NCBI GenBank assembly: GCA_024195585.1
Contig: SWBL01000005.1
Span: 310,001-374,000 of the forward strand
Length of the DNA stretch: 64,000 nucleotides
Direction: 5' to 3'
Origin: Aureobasidium sp. EXF-3400
Taxonomy: Eukaryota; Ascomycota; Dothideomycetes; Dothideales; Saccotheciaceae
The translations under genes and the position numbers were made by a program. The stretch's first letter is position 1. Each line of letters opens with the position of its first letter. Shown here piece after piece: positions 11,896-23,009 of the stretch. A model generated the notes under the pieces. That model was not told where the DNA came from and searched no databases. It saw nothing but the letters and a program-made list of their open reading frames with translations.

Positions 11896-12877
11896 AAGTC
11901 CCAAAACGGCAAGGAGTTCGAGAACAGGCTACACAAAAGTCAAAGCGTGGAGTTTTTGTTGCACAAAACAGGTTCGGGATTCTTTATATCAGGCGTTTCT
12001 TTTTGTTGGATAGAGTACTACATATTTTCGGCCCAGACATGGCTCGCTTTCTATAACCAGAGCCTAAATTTTACAATCATTTCAGCCAAGGGATTCATTT
12101 CCTACACTTGTGTTTTCTGCCTCAAGGTTCTTTCCGTTGTTGTCACGATAAACGAAGGGTTGTCTCATCCAGTATTTCGACTAGCCCATACTTCCTGCAA
12201 AAGCGTCAAAGCCGATCTGAGCTGCACTCATGGAACTCGCCATCTCGATTAAGGATGTTCAATTGAGATTTTTCTGCCCAAACATCCAAAGACGCCAGAC
12301 TTCACTTTGGGACAATACGATATCTGCTTAGGTACTAGATTCTTCTTCAACACACAGAACGCCTTGATCTTATGGTTGGGACGACGAGCCGATCACGACT
12401 ATGTTCAAGATTCAGTGACAGAGCTATGAATGACCGCAACTGACATCTGGAACGATCAGGAGAGATCTAACAGCACAATATCTGTCAGTCCATGACAAAC
12501 GAAACTTTCAAGGGATAGCGAAGACTGCCACCAGAGATCAGTGTAGATTGATACATCCAGTCTGTGCACTTCCAATTAGACTGACATCGTGCACACATTG
12601 ATGGATGGAATTCATCGAAGCAACTATAGCCTTGAGCAAGTTTAAGGTTTCTTGCTCACCCAACTCAAAGACCCGCATCATGAGATCCTTATAGACCAAT
12701 TAGACTCGCTAGACCATGAGGTTCCTTTGAGAGGTCATGGGAAGAGTTACATCTATTACTCACCCCTTCAGAGCAGATATAAGAACGGCTGGTTCTCTGC
12801 CCCTTTCCATTATTCTTTATACCAACAAGAGATCTTACCTCACCACTACCCAAGAAAGAAAGAACCCGATCTGCAAG
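11896..12877. other. SRP40 3' region and promoter of the cysteine-rich precursor
   Basis: Nothing coding is supportable here. The last ~100 bp before 12878 is a leader with a TATA-like element at 12778-12783. Confidence 0.5.
12778..12783 (+). promoter_or_regulatory. TATA-like element (TATAAG)
   Basis: TATAAG lies 95 bp before the ATG of the secreted precursor and is followed by a CT-rich stretch and then an A-rich leader. TATA-type promoters in fungi often drive regulated, condition-specific genes. The assignment is by position only. Confidence 0.4.
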
Positions 12878-13693
12878 ATGAAGTTCACAGCTACCCTCCT
12901 CACCTTCCTTGGTGCCACCTCTCTGGTCTCCGCTGCCCCTCTCGACATCTCCCCACCCACGCGCGGACCCGAAGGCCTTGCCAAAAGAAACCCAGTACCT
13001 CCTGGTTGTGAGTGGGCCGATACGACATGCTCCTTTTGGGGCACAGCGTAAGTCTTCAGGCACACCGATTTTTCTGTCATCATGCTAATGTTGCTAAAGC
13101 TGGTGCTTGGACTCCAGAGCTCAAGTGTGCTACGACAAGTGCATGAAGAAGAACGGCTGCTACCAGTATACCGTTCCTCCCGAACCTCCAGCAGTCGAGA
13201 CTATCGACAAGAGAGATTCGCAAGCTCATTGTGGACTGAGAAATTTCCAGTGCGAAAGTCAGGCTGAGTAAGTACTTTGTGTCTTCGTTCAGCACGGAAG
13301 AAATCTGTTCTGTCGAAGTTTGGCTAACGCGATGTTAGATTCGCCGAATCAGGCACCAACATCACCGAGATCTACCACAACTGCATGGAAGAGCGTGGTT
13401 GCAAGCCCGCTCCCTCCCTCAACATCGTCACCACCGAACATCTCACTAAGAGATGGCACCCTCACTGCGGGGCTTGGCAATCGTTTAAATGCACCGCGCA
13501 CGCCGAGTAAGTGATTTTTCTCAGCAAAGAGGAAAACCTTCGCGTTGAGTATGGCTAACGTGGCTCTAGGAGACCGTCCAGATGGGGAGATGAAGACGCC
13601 GACGTCAAAGAGGAATACCGCGCCTGCATGATCGACCACCACTGTGAGTGTGCCATCGACTATCCTTACCATTGCGACAAGGATAACTCGTAA
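12878..13693 (+). CDS. Secreted cysteine-rich precursor with three Kex2-flanked modules
   Basis: I do not recognise a named family. Exons 12878-13047, 13100-13267, 13339-13506 and 13570-13693 give 209 aa. Residues 1-19 are a signal peptide (MKFTATLLTFLGATSLVSA). Lys-Arg pairs, typical of Kex2 cleavage in the Golgi, fall at 36-37, 94-95 and 150-151, predicting three products of about 54-58 residues. Each has the core C-x6/7-C ... C-M-x4-C: C44/51/71/77, C101/108/128/134 and C156/164/188/194. Module 1 adds C59/C67 and module 3 adds C196/C204. All introns are phase 2 and lie in codons 57, 113 and 169, exactly 56 codons apart. Acceptors were chosen for a constant ~11-nt distance from the GCTAA branch point; a 6-residue shorter acceptor choice exists for exon 2. 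The pattern fits a Kex2-processed repeat protein. Function (signal, antimicrobial or effector) is unknown. Confidence 0.85.
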
Positions 13694-13706
13694 GAAACCC
13701 GGGTTA

Positions 13707-13875
13707 AAACCAAAACGGCGCGAGGGTACGAATTGGATGGGTCTGTGCCAGTCGGACAAGGGAAAGTACTGTGATGCGAGAAAGATGTTTTGTCTGAAAA
13801 GGAAAGAGATGCGAGGATACGAGTCGAATGGGTCTACGTCGTTTAGATCAAAGTTGTGATGCGAGAAGGAGGCCC
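13707..13875 (+). pseudogene. Probable decayed extra module after the precursor gene
   Basis: Directly after the stop, another frame reads PKRREGTNWMGLCQSDKGKYC, a Lys-Arg pair followed by a C-x7-C pair as in the modules. The DNA at about 13720-13787 recurs imperfectly at 13811-13875 (shared GCGAGG.TACGA, ATGGGTCT and TGTGATGCGAGAA). No splice choice I could find joins it in frame to exon 4. I infer a module lost by indel, or a tandem duplication in the 3' region. Confidence 0.4.
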
Positions 13876-13900
13876 TTGCGACTTCTTCTGGGAGTTTCTG

Positions 13901-13928
13901 TTTTTTCTTTTTTTTTCTTTTTTTTTTT
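13901..13928 (+). repeat. T-rich low-complexity tract
   Basis: A run of 28 bases made of T interrupted by two single C bases. It may act as an efficiency element for 3'-end formation of the upstream gene or be neutral slippage. Confidence 0.6.
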
Positions 13929-16900
13929 GATTTGTAGAAGAATGGCTTTTGCTAATTCCCTCGATCCTTTCCTCACGTATATGTGATTTTTACTTCTCTG
14001 TAGACCTGGTCAGCCATCGATTGATACCTATGCCATGAAGTCTGAAATGGCCCGCGCACTTTCGATCCTACATCTTATTGCAGACAAAGAGTGCGTTGAA
14101 TCATCTGTATTCCAGTAGGCCAGAGCAGTGATATTTTACGTTGAGCTTCCAAAGATAAGTACTCTTCCGAACTTGATCTGCAGACCTCTGAATAGTCTGA
14201 CTATACGTGATACTGTCGATGGAAGATGAACACGGCAGCTGCTAGATCCTGAGCCACAAGCCGGGCTCTCAACTCCAAGCGACCATTGTGGCTGTGGACA
14301 TCAGACAGAAACGTATAACCTACCACCATGGCGGTTTTGTGTTGTCGGACCATCAAGCTCATCCAGTACGGCAATTGTTTGAGAAAAAAATGTATCAAAG
14401 ACACCGGCACTTGAGAACGTGAAACAACCTTGTTGAGCCTAAGGCCTTTCGTCAAGGGTTCGGGGTAAGAAACATGGGGTCGACAAGATCCCATGTCAGA
14501 CCAAAGTTCGCCTAGAAGCATGTCACGTTTCAAAGTCGTCGGAAGCGGGATATGGAAATTCAAGTCGAGGGAGAAAGAGCATAAGGCAAACCAGTTGACC
14601 GGCGTAAAGGGGTCGAACGTTGATCACTGGTAATCGTATACGAGCAAGGCTGAGGCGTCGTATGCAATGCTACGACGTTTCGCGTGCAGCAGCTGGGAAA
14701 AAGAAGACATCTTCAGTGGCGTCAGCAAGGAAAACGGTCTATGCTATCTCCAGGGCTGACTTGAGATCAATCGTACCGAGTACCAGGTCAGTCTGAAGAT
14801 ATGTCGGACCGTTGTTGGGTGGTTGGCGTATCATCGGAAGATCGATGTACGTTTGACATATGCAGGAGCGAACAGTAGTCACCTCATCGAACAGCACACG
14901 CACCCGAGTTTTCCGAGAACAAGTATTTGTAAGGGCAAGGAACATGCCAATGGTATAGGAGATAAAAAGGGGGTATCTAGATGGAGCTGTGTAACGAGAG
15001 AAGGAAAAAAGAAAAAGATAGCTGTTGGCAACGAAACCACACCATAAGGAAGAAGACACACTGGGGTTTTAATACATGGAAACGACAGCAATGAAGAAAA
15101 AGAAAGAAGAGTCCGAGATAAAGCGCCATATATTGGGTTGCCCCATTTCCTCCTGTTCGCCAGTGTTGTAAAAGTTGTACAAAAGCCTGTAGTCCTTCCT
15201 TCCAAGCACGCGAATGCTGTAAGAACGTTCTATCCGCATTGCATGATGCAGTGAACACGCGAAGGAAGAAGGATAAGGAGATAACGCCAGTCGACCAATG
15301 AGAAAAAAAGAACAAAATAACGCCAGTTCGGATTGTCCCCTTGTTACGCCGAGGAGCGAGCTGGAACGAAAGGCAAGTCGCGATTTCTTTTTTTGATCGA
15401 TTTTTTTGATTTGATGTGTTGGTCGCTCTCCAGAAGCGGAAGTTGTTCCTCGGAATGTGGAGAAAGAGCTGGAAAAGCCAAGAAATGTGTAAGATTGATC
15501 ATGAAACAAAAGCCGTTGATGCCGAGATGAAACCGTCAGATGGGGTATATTATGCGAAAGAACTCCAGAAACCAAGTGGCGAAAGATGAAAAAGTGTAAC
15601 GATCAGGTGTGGAAAGCGGGAACGACAGACTGCTCTGTGCTCTGCAGAGGAGCAGAGTCTTGAGCGAGGGTTGTGTTCGAGAAACGAGAGAGAGAAAGGG
15701 CAACGGCTGGGATGTGTGGGTTAGCGTAAGTTCACTTCAAACAGTCCGCCCGTCCCGCGCCGGACCAGAGCTTAAGGCAGACTAACCCTTGCGGAAGCAA
15801 GTATAGAACAACGCCAGCGCCTGATTCCTTTGATTGCTGTATCTTCCCTTCCTCTTCCGGCCGCAAGGAAGTGAGAGGAACGGAATGACAGCTCATGATC
15901 CTCTCGTGTGCGCCGGGATCACAAGATTATCGAGGCTTTGGTGGCGGAGGTTGGCCAGGCTTCAAAGTGCCTGTTGTGTCGTACGCTCCTCGGCCCATGT
16001 TGACTGTGACGGCGTTGCTGTTTCTTCTGATCATGTGGAAGTGGGCTGCTCTTGGAGAGAAGGACCGAGTGTGCAGTGCAAACTATAGAAGATCTTAACA
16101 TTAGTATACCATTTTGTCTTGCCACATTTGTCATGCCCGGGTGATACAGTCGGGCAAGGAGGGCAAGGCTTACGATGAGTAACGGTAATCAAGTCGAATG
16201 TCCTCGTGAAGAAAACCACGAGAACCAAAGGACTCCGTCTGACGAAAGGCGGCCGGGATAAAGCTTTGTAGCGAGGGCGAATCGAGTCTTTTTGATACAA
16301 GTGGACTCTTTCCAAGAGAATGTGTGTGGAATGCTGGTCTCACCAAGAAACCGAAACCAAGAATTATAAAAAATGTATACGCCTTGCGCAGGGAGTGGAA
16401 GGTATGCGAGGATGAACAAGAGAAAATAAAGGGAACAAAAAAGGTGGCATACCCATGGGCGAAGGCGATACGGGTTATATCTATCTCGACTCTATCTACA
16501 AACTACTCGCGTCACCACGCATGCTTTCTTTGGGTGCAACCCCCTTTCCCTTGGGTGTCTCGCTTGGTAGGCCCAGGGAGATTGAAATTGACGTGCACCC
16601 ATTACTTTTTTTTTGTCGAGCGCCGACTGACGCAGACGGAGCAGCCGTGCGCCTGAGCTTTTTCTGTTTGGCTGTTTCAAGTCCGATTTGATGCGCGCAG
16701 CAAGGGCGGCCGATCTTACAGCTTTGATTGATTGACATGCCCGGCAACGGTACCAACAGTTAGCCCCCCGGCAGCGGCGCGGCGACTTGAAGGGCAGGGA
16801 CTGATTTGCCCAAAGGATGAAGCGCCAACAGCAGCAGTCGAGGAGATCGGTTTCCAAACCATTCTCTCCGTCCCGCCGGGTGCGAGGCTAAACCCTGTCA

Positions 16901-19436
16901 ATCAATTGCCCTCTAATGCAGGCACTCCCGTCTCAAAGTATCCGCGCATCTGCTAACAGCTTACAACCGCTGCATGCGCCTTCGTTGGTCTCGTGTTTCT
17001 GACGGGTGTCAAAGACACTGGATATATGAAATCTGATTCAGTTTGACCGATTGCTTTTGTCATTTTTGGCTCTCATACATCCAGCACAGAGTTGAGAGCA
17101 CTACATGCATGTTCGCTGCTGTTCCAACACGATCGACTAATCTCCCACTTCTTGCTTCAAACACACGCTACCAAAGCGTCAGATGATGAACCCGGGTTCC
17201 GATATACACTACAAGAAAACCGACATGACATAAAACACGAGGCGCCTTTGCGGGAGGTATCAAACTAGAAAGCCGCTAGAACCAGCGCCTCATCTCCGGG
17301 GCCTTCGGAACAGCGGTCTTACCGTGAGCTTAGCAGAGTCATAAACTTTTCTTCTCCAATTTGTTCCTGCGTACGATTGAATGAGGAGCTGAGTCTATCA
17401 GCGCCTCGATGACTCGTCGTCGTTCCTGGTTACTCGTCCGAGGTTGTCCAACTGTATGGGTCCTGCAGGTGCCATTCTTCCGGAACTGGCGGCGAAACGG
17501 ATGCAAGCTTGCACATCCCGCTGCATGCTGTCAGATCAGTCCTGTGCCTCGACCCTTGATACGTCAAGTGTGTTGACTCTGCTTCCATTCTGCGTGTTCA
17601 AACGGGAACGCTCTGCCCCCTTTCCCTCGTTTTCTTTGTTCATTCCTCGAGCTGCCCAGACCATCTTCTCTCCTTCTTTCCGAGGAGGACCATGCTTCTA
17701 AACTATCTTCGTGAGCAAAGACGAGGATTGACCCTGATCTTCCGTGGCCCATGTCATCGTCATTGAAATTGTCATCGCTGTCCGAAGCCATGGGCGAAGC
17801 AAATTAAGATTGTGACAGCAGGCTTCCTTGCATCGTACTGTTCTGGAAGAATCGGCTGCTCGGCTTATCGAACTGCCACTATGCCCTACTCACACAACCT
17901 TGCTTCAACCTACCTTGGTGTAAGCATATACTATCATCTGACTTTCGACTCCCTGTAATGGAAGCATCAACAGGCAAACAGTCTTCCACGAGTCTTTACC
18001 ATGTTTGATGTTGAAAGGAAACGGAAAAACAATCTTCTGGGCCGGCACGGGAAAAGCTGGCAAACAAACTCTCGCCAACCCTAGCAAGCCACCAAACAAG
18101 CAGAAAACAAAGAACAGCTTCCAGAGGCGGTAAAGATACAATACCCTGTGCATATCAATCAGAGGTTGATTGTCTCAAAGACCTGTGCATCATCATTCTT
18201 CATGCAACAAGCCGGCGAAAGGCGGTGCTACCTGGAGCCGGGATCCGATGCAGCAGTTCGCAGACGATTGTCCTTTGGTGTAACTCTGCAGCAAACCGGG
18301 TTGAAATGGTTGTTCCAACGGAAGATCTGCCTCTAAGAGACAAGCCGTGTCTAGAGGACTGGGACCGATGAGCTTGTGATAGATGACAAACAGAGACACA
18401 ATCAATCCTTGCATGACGCATTCTGCACCGACTGACAGTCTTACGAGTTTGCTGTGTGTTCATGTCTGCAAAGAAGATCGACTGTTCCTGAAGAGGCCCA
18501 TCAACGTAACCTTGACGCTGATATTGAAACCTGCTGTCTAGGAGAGATTTGTCAATAATGCAAAGTCATGTTTCTTGTAGGCAACAACAGGGATCAACCC
18601 AAGGCTCGCATTCGGTCAATCACCACCAAGGACCAGAACAGGCCAAGTGTCAAGGATATTGGGCTTCAATATTCCATCGGTGTCCCACGCAGAAACCTTC
18701 CCGCTTCTTCTATATTAACACCCATGACGTGCGGTTCAAAGAGTTAGCAGCCCAAATTTGCTAGTGGTAAGCCGTGTCCGTGTACTGACACAAGCGGTTC
18801 GTAGGGTTACAAGAATCCGATTGATAACCGAGTCTTTTATGAACTCAGGTAGACGGCTTGATGTGGAGGCAACGATAGAAACATGGCCAGGCCAGGGACT
18901 CAGCGAGGGTGGAACGAGCTTGAGTTTTTTTTTTCCTTCGGGAGACAGGCATTATTCCAGTCAGCCGAGATGAGATGAGATTCAGGGTGGCGCTGGGCGT
19001 GAGAACACCTGGGGCAGGCGGGTCGCCTTGGGAAGGAGGCTCAATGCAGCGAGTGAGTGAACTGCTGAAGGCGGCGGCTGCTGCAGGCCGTTGATCTGGC
19101 AGGACGATCGGGCACCTACCGGCAGTCTTGACGCTTGGGACTGAGGATCAATGAGTTTCTGTTCATAAGTGTGCATGCTGCTATGTGCAAGAGAGGGGAC
19201 ACTCCATAGCTGCCAATTGCTAACACCATTGAGATTGCCAACGTCGTGGTGCGTTGCCAACATGCTTGGCTCAAGCAGGGTTTCCGTCATGGCCGGTAGC
19301 TGCGAGCGCAACCGCCCATGTCGTTGTCGTTGTCGCCTTTAACCATTCATTGTCAAGCGAAACCTACCTTCAACATCGTCGCAATCATCCCAAACTCATA
19401 CAGGAAATCTGTCAGATCTTGAATCCACATCCCAAA

Positions 19437-20225
19437 ATGAGTGACGCATCAACACCGAAACCCAGCAGCAGCGTCAAGTTGGTCCTGTTGGGAGAGGCTG
19501 CAGTAGGAAAGGTACGCACATCTAAACCACCAACCACCAGCCACACTCACTGATCCCTCTCTCAGTCATCACTGGTCTTGCGCTTCGTAAACAACGACTT
19601 CCAGCCCAACAAGGAACCCACTATCGGCGCTGCCTTCCTCACAAAGAAGATCTCGCTACCTGCCCGCACCATCAAGTTCGAGATCTGGGATACCGCAGGC
19701 CAGGAGCGCTTCGCCTCGCTCGCTCCCATGTACTACCGCAACGCACAAGCTGCTCTCGTCGTCTACGATCTTACCAAGCCGTCCTCATTGGTCAAGGCTC
19801 GTCACTGGGTCGCCGAGCTGCAACGTCAGGCTTCACCAGGCATTGTTATCGCTCTGGTCGGTAACAAGTTCGATCTGTGCGGTGAGGAAGGAGAGGACGC
19901 TGAGGAGGATACCGCTGCCGAGGCTACCACTGGCGACGATGAAGACGGTGCAGATGCAAGGAAAGTGAGCACACGCGAGGCCAAGTCATATGCCGACGAG
20001 GAGAACCTGCTGTTCTTCGAGACTTCTGCGAAGAACGGCACCAACGTCACCGAGGTCTTTACCGCTATCGCCAACGCCATTCCCGAGACAAGCCTCAAGG
20101 GTCCTAGAGGAGGCGCTGCCGCCGCCAGAGCCGGTGCCGGTGATGCTGCTGCTCAAGGCCAGGAGTCAAGGGTCAACTTGAACAGCATCAGGGAAGCTGG
20201 CGCAAAGGAGGGTTGCGCGTGCTAG
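19437..20225 (+). CDS. VPS21: Rab5-family small GTPase (Vps21/Ypt51 type) with acidic insertion
   Basis: An early-endosome Rab GTPase controlling vesicle docking and fusion on the vacuolar route. Exons 19437-19511 and 19566-20225 give 244 aa. The intron splits the P-loop after GEAAVGK. Visible motifs: GEAAVGKS (19-26), the Rab5-type effector region ending PTIGAAF (43-49), WDTAGQE (66-72), the Rab5-typical [25 protein letters not shown] (125-128), ETSAK (177-181) and C-terminal CAC for double geranylgeranylation. Compared with yeast Vps21 there is an extra acidic stretch of about 25 residues (131-155, rich in E, D and A) between the NKxD and SAK motifs, on the surface loop before the fifth helix. 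Filamentous fungi can carry two Rab5 paralogues, so the exact orthologue is uncertain; the family is not. Confidence 0.93.
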
Positions 20226-21279
20226 TTTGGCGCATTGCCATTTCTGCTATATGTTCTATTGTGTGGGCAGATCTTGAATGCTTCTAAGCTACTGTTGTCT
20301 TTGGTTTTAGACCCGGGGTACCAACCGTCGACAGAGCTCCTGGGCCATGCTTCGAATGTCTTTGGTGTTTCTCTTACTGGCGTTTTTTTCTCGACATCAC
20401 GGCACCGGGCCGTTCTTCTTTTTGCTTCCTCTTGTTGATATCCACATCGAGTCTTGTCTAGGGGGGTTCTTGACCCCTATCTACCCAATTATGCCTCTTT
20501 AACTCAATTTACTCTCCAAAACTGACTGTACATCACATGATTCTATTGTCCCTAGCAGAGGGCAAGCTATTGCCATCAGGTATCAGGTCATCGACTCCAA
20601 TAATGAAATTGATGACTATCAGCCATAGGTACGTTCGTAGGACTTGATCATCAAGCCCACGCTCGAAACTATTGCTACCCTTACTCGTTGCCACCTCTTT
20701 CTATGTCGAGCACTCTTGTTACCTTTCGTGGCCACATTAGGCAATGGCACAAAGCGACAACCATGCTATGAAGAAAATACATCTGTTTCCGGACAGGAAC
20801 AGACCCTGAGAGAGCTAGAAGAACCAGATCCAGGCAACCATGGATCTTGCTAAACAAGGAAATAGCTTCTGTGTCATGCTTTACTTCCCAATCGAGATTG
20901 ATCACACGGCTCGTTGGTCACAACAACCTGCATTGCACCTTCCCAGAATGACGACAACTATCTTTGCGATCTCGTATAATATCAGACTTCACTGTCATGC
21001 CACTCCTCCAAGTCACGTCTTTGACATAGGGTATAACTGGTTTTCTGATCACATCAGTAAGCTTACAACCAGGTTCTCGGCTATCATCTTATGCCTCTCC
21101 TTCCATTCGAACTTCCACGACTCCAAGTTTCATTAAAGGAGAGCGAGGCCTGTGTAGAAGACCCGTGAACAAGGCAGCCAAGTTCAGAAAGTAGAAGGCG
21201 CCGAGCCGATTAAACCATTCTTTTGATCAATCCGAGGCTTTAAGGAATAGGAGTGGCATAGAGTGTACTACGAACAGCT
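20226..21279. other. Convergent intergenic region
   Basis: Holds the 3' ends of the Rab5 gene (plus) and the coiled-coil gene (minus). No coding sequence is supportable. Confidence 0.5.
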
Positions 21280-21811
21280 CTATCTCAGAGGAAGTCTACA
21301 GTCTCCGGTCAGACTCTCCAGCTCGCGCTTCACGCATCCATGTTCCATCTCACAGGCTTCGACCTTCTCTCTTGCATCACGGAGATTTGCAAATTCGGCT
21401 TTCAATGCAACTTCTCTCCAATGAATCGGTAGGAATCTATCCAGGGTTTTGTCCATCTCAACGAAAAATTCTTTATCTTCCTCCGAACGCCGAAGGCAAA
21501 CGGAATAGGTGAGTCTATCCTTACATGCCATCATGTCCGAAACCCACGCTGTACGCTATTTGACGAGTTCCTCTTGTCTCTCGGCGAGGGTTTGGGTGTT
21601 GGGGTCTTGTTCGATTTCTGCTAGTTGTTGCTTGAGAAGTTGGAGCTCGAGTTCCTTTTCGGCGAGTTGAGCTTGCAGGTTTTCTTGTCTTTGGTGACGC
21701 TCGTCAAGTCTAGCTTTGAGTAACTGGAGATGTTCTTGCCCTATGCATGTCAGTGGTTAGTGTCCTTCTCTCAAGTCAGCAGCAGTGTTACCTACCTTGT
21801 ATTTGAACCAT
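21280..21811 (-). pseudogene. Small coiled-coil gene interrupted by an in-frame TAG
   Basis: Minus-strand exon 1 (21811-21796, MVQIQ) joins exon 2 at 21740 across a 55-bp intron. The frame reads a 66-residue Gln/Leu/Glu-rich coiled coil (AQLAEKELELQLLKQQLAEI) and meets TAG at 21558-21556. The same frame then continues with coding-like sequence for about 90 codons (SEEDKEFFVEMDKTLDRF; FANLRDAREKVEACEMEHG) to a second stop at 21280. The lesion may make a pseudogene, or the protein may simply end at 66 aa. A 45-nt in-frame stretch (21570-21526, GTCAAA..GTAAG) could also act as a poor intron that removes the stop. No family is recognised. It lies upstream of, and co-oriented with, nothing obviously related. 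Confidence 0.5.
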
Positions 21812-22116
21812 TTTCACTGGTGTGAGATCGACTCAACGATTGACATTCAAGATGTGTCTGGGTTGAAGAACAATGAAGCGCAAGAACAACAGGTAGAAGG
21901 AGCATCTTATAGTGTCTGGCTGGGCCGTGGTCTCGGTGCATTCCGCACCTGGCCTTGCAGATAGCGGTGATAAAATATGTAAGGGCTTGTACAACGTGAT
22001 TCTGCATGCTTTGCATATTCGTGTGCACCTATTCTACAGACTTGAGAGATGCCGCACTACAAAGACCCAAAGCCTATCCTACAACGGAAAGCTTCCAAGT
22101 TTCTTTGCTTCTGCGT
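21812..22116. other. Short intergenic region
   Basis: About 300 bp serve as promoter of the coiled-coil gene and 3' end of the DUF7702-type gene, both on the minus strand. Nothing else is seen. Confidence 0.5.
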
Positions 22117-23009
22117 CTACGTCGAATTGTTGGCTTTCACAAAGTTATGATGACTGCCTGTCTCATCAATTTCTCCATCGTTGCTTTCAACCATTTCTGA
22201 ACTTCCCTCTAATTCCTCTTTGCCCTTCCCGATGATCGGAGGTATACCCACAACAGTGGCAGTACATATGGCAATAATGCCCAATTCGGGAAGAAAAGTC
22301 ATGGTAAGATATGCCGTCGGGTCCCCTTTGCTAGAGTTGAAAGTCCTGTCTCCAGTAGCTTCGAAGATGAGCGAATAGACCAATCTAACAATCATCAGAG
22401 GGACGCAGTATGCAACACAGCGGATAGCTCTTCGCTCAGGAAGTGCGTATGCAGATATATCCTTGAAGCGCCAAAAGATCCACAACAGCCAAAGAGTATA
22501 TACGTAGATGATAGTGATGATTGCTCTGCTCGCCTGATCATATGGCGTACGGTCCAGTTGGTTGTCATCTTTATTCTTGATGACAATGTAACCGACGATG
22601 GATATAATGATATCGATCCAAGTAAGCAACTGCGGAGCATAAAAGTAGTGTTTATGCACGACAGGGACAATCTTGTTTCTATCTTTGTGTTAGCACAAGC
22701 CTTTTTTCTCAAGTAGTAAATAATAACGTACACTCGATGCAGAAGCTCTAAAAACAGGAAGATGATGAGCATGATGCCTAGCGACTCGCAGACAAACACA
22801 GTAGCCCAAAGACTTTTGGAATCATTGTTCATAATAGCTAGGTAACAGCTTGCGCTGATAAGGCGGATGAGTGAGAAGACACTGATACAGAACCAGCCAA
22901 TTCGTCGTGTCCAGTAGAATTCAACAGCGAAGATGAAGGAGATCGAGAAGGTAATGATTTGGGCGACGCAGATGCCATCGCGGTACCTGAATATGCCATC
23001 GCTGTGCAT
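22117..23009 (-). CDS. Fungal multi-pass membrane protein, DUF7702 type
   Basis: A 279-aa integral membrane protein of unknown function. Exons are 23009-22732 and 22678-22117, with a 53-bp intron (GTACGT..ATAG, CTAAC branch) joining LLHRV to NKIVPVV. The start YRDGICVAQIITFSISF matches the opening of a large fungal family with about seven membrane helices (DUF7702). Hydrophobic segments are visible at the N-terminus, around CISVFSLIRLISASCYLA, VFVCESLGIMLIIFLFLELL, IDIIISIVGYIVI, IITIIYVYTLWLLWIFW, CVPLMIVRLVYSLIF and LGIIAICTATVVGIP. The C-terminal tail is acidic and polar, probably cytosolic. Family members are numerous and lineage-specific in Pezizomycotina; no role is established to my knowledge. 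Confidence 0.8.

Larger units (their letters stand above)
13694..19436. other. Long gene-poor stretch
   Basis: This 5.7-kb stretch contrasts with the dense surroundings. It starts with the relic module and a T-rich tract at 13901-13928. Open frames up to 168 codons occur on both strands, but none has domain resemblance, clear codon bias or neighbouring joinable exons. The least random is 15895-16098 (plus), 67 codons with a hydrophobic segment LTVTALLFLLIMW. Its last ~500 bp should contain the Rab5 promoter. Long UTRs, non-coding transcripts or a very fast-evolving gene remain possible. Confidence 0.5.

Noticed and set aside
13688..13740. Extending the cysteine-rich precursor through a fourth intron into the downstream Lys-Arg/Cys frame
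   Set aside because: The available donors are phase 1 or 2, while the acceptors for that frame need phase 0, so no splice keeps the frame.
15069..15575. 168-codon minus-strand frame
   Set aside because: Low-complexity Phe/Ser runs and no family resemblance; not strong enough to call.
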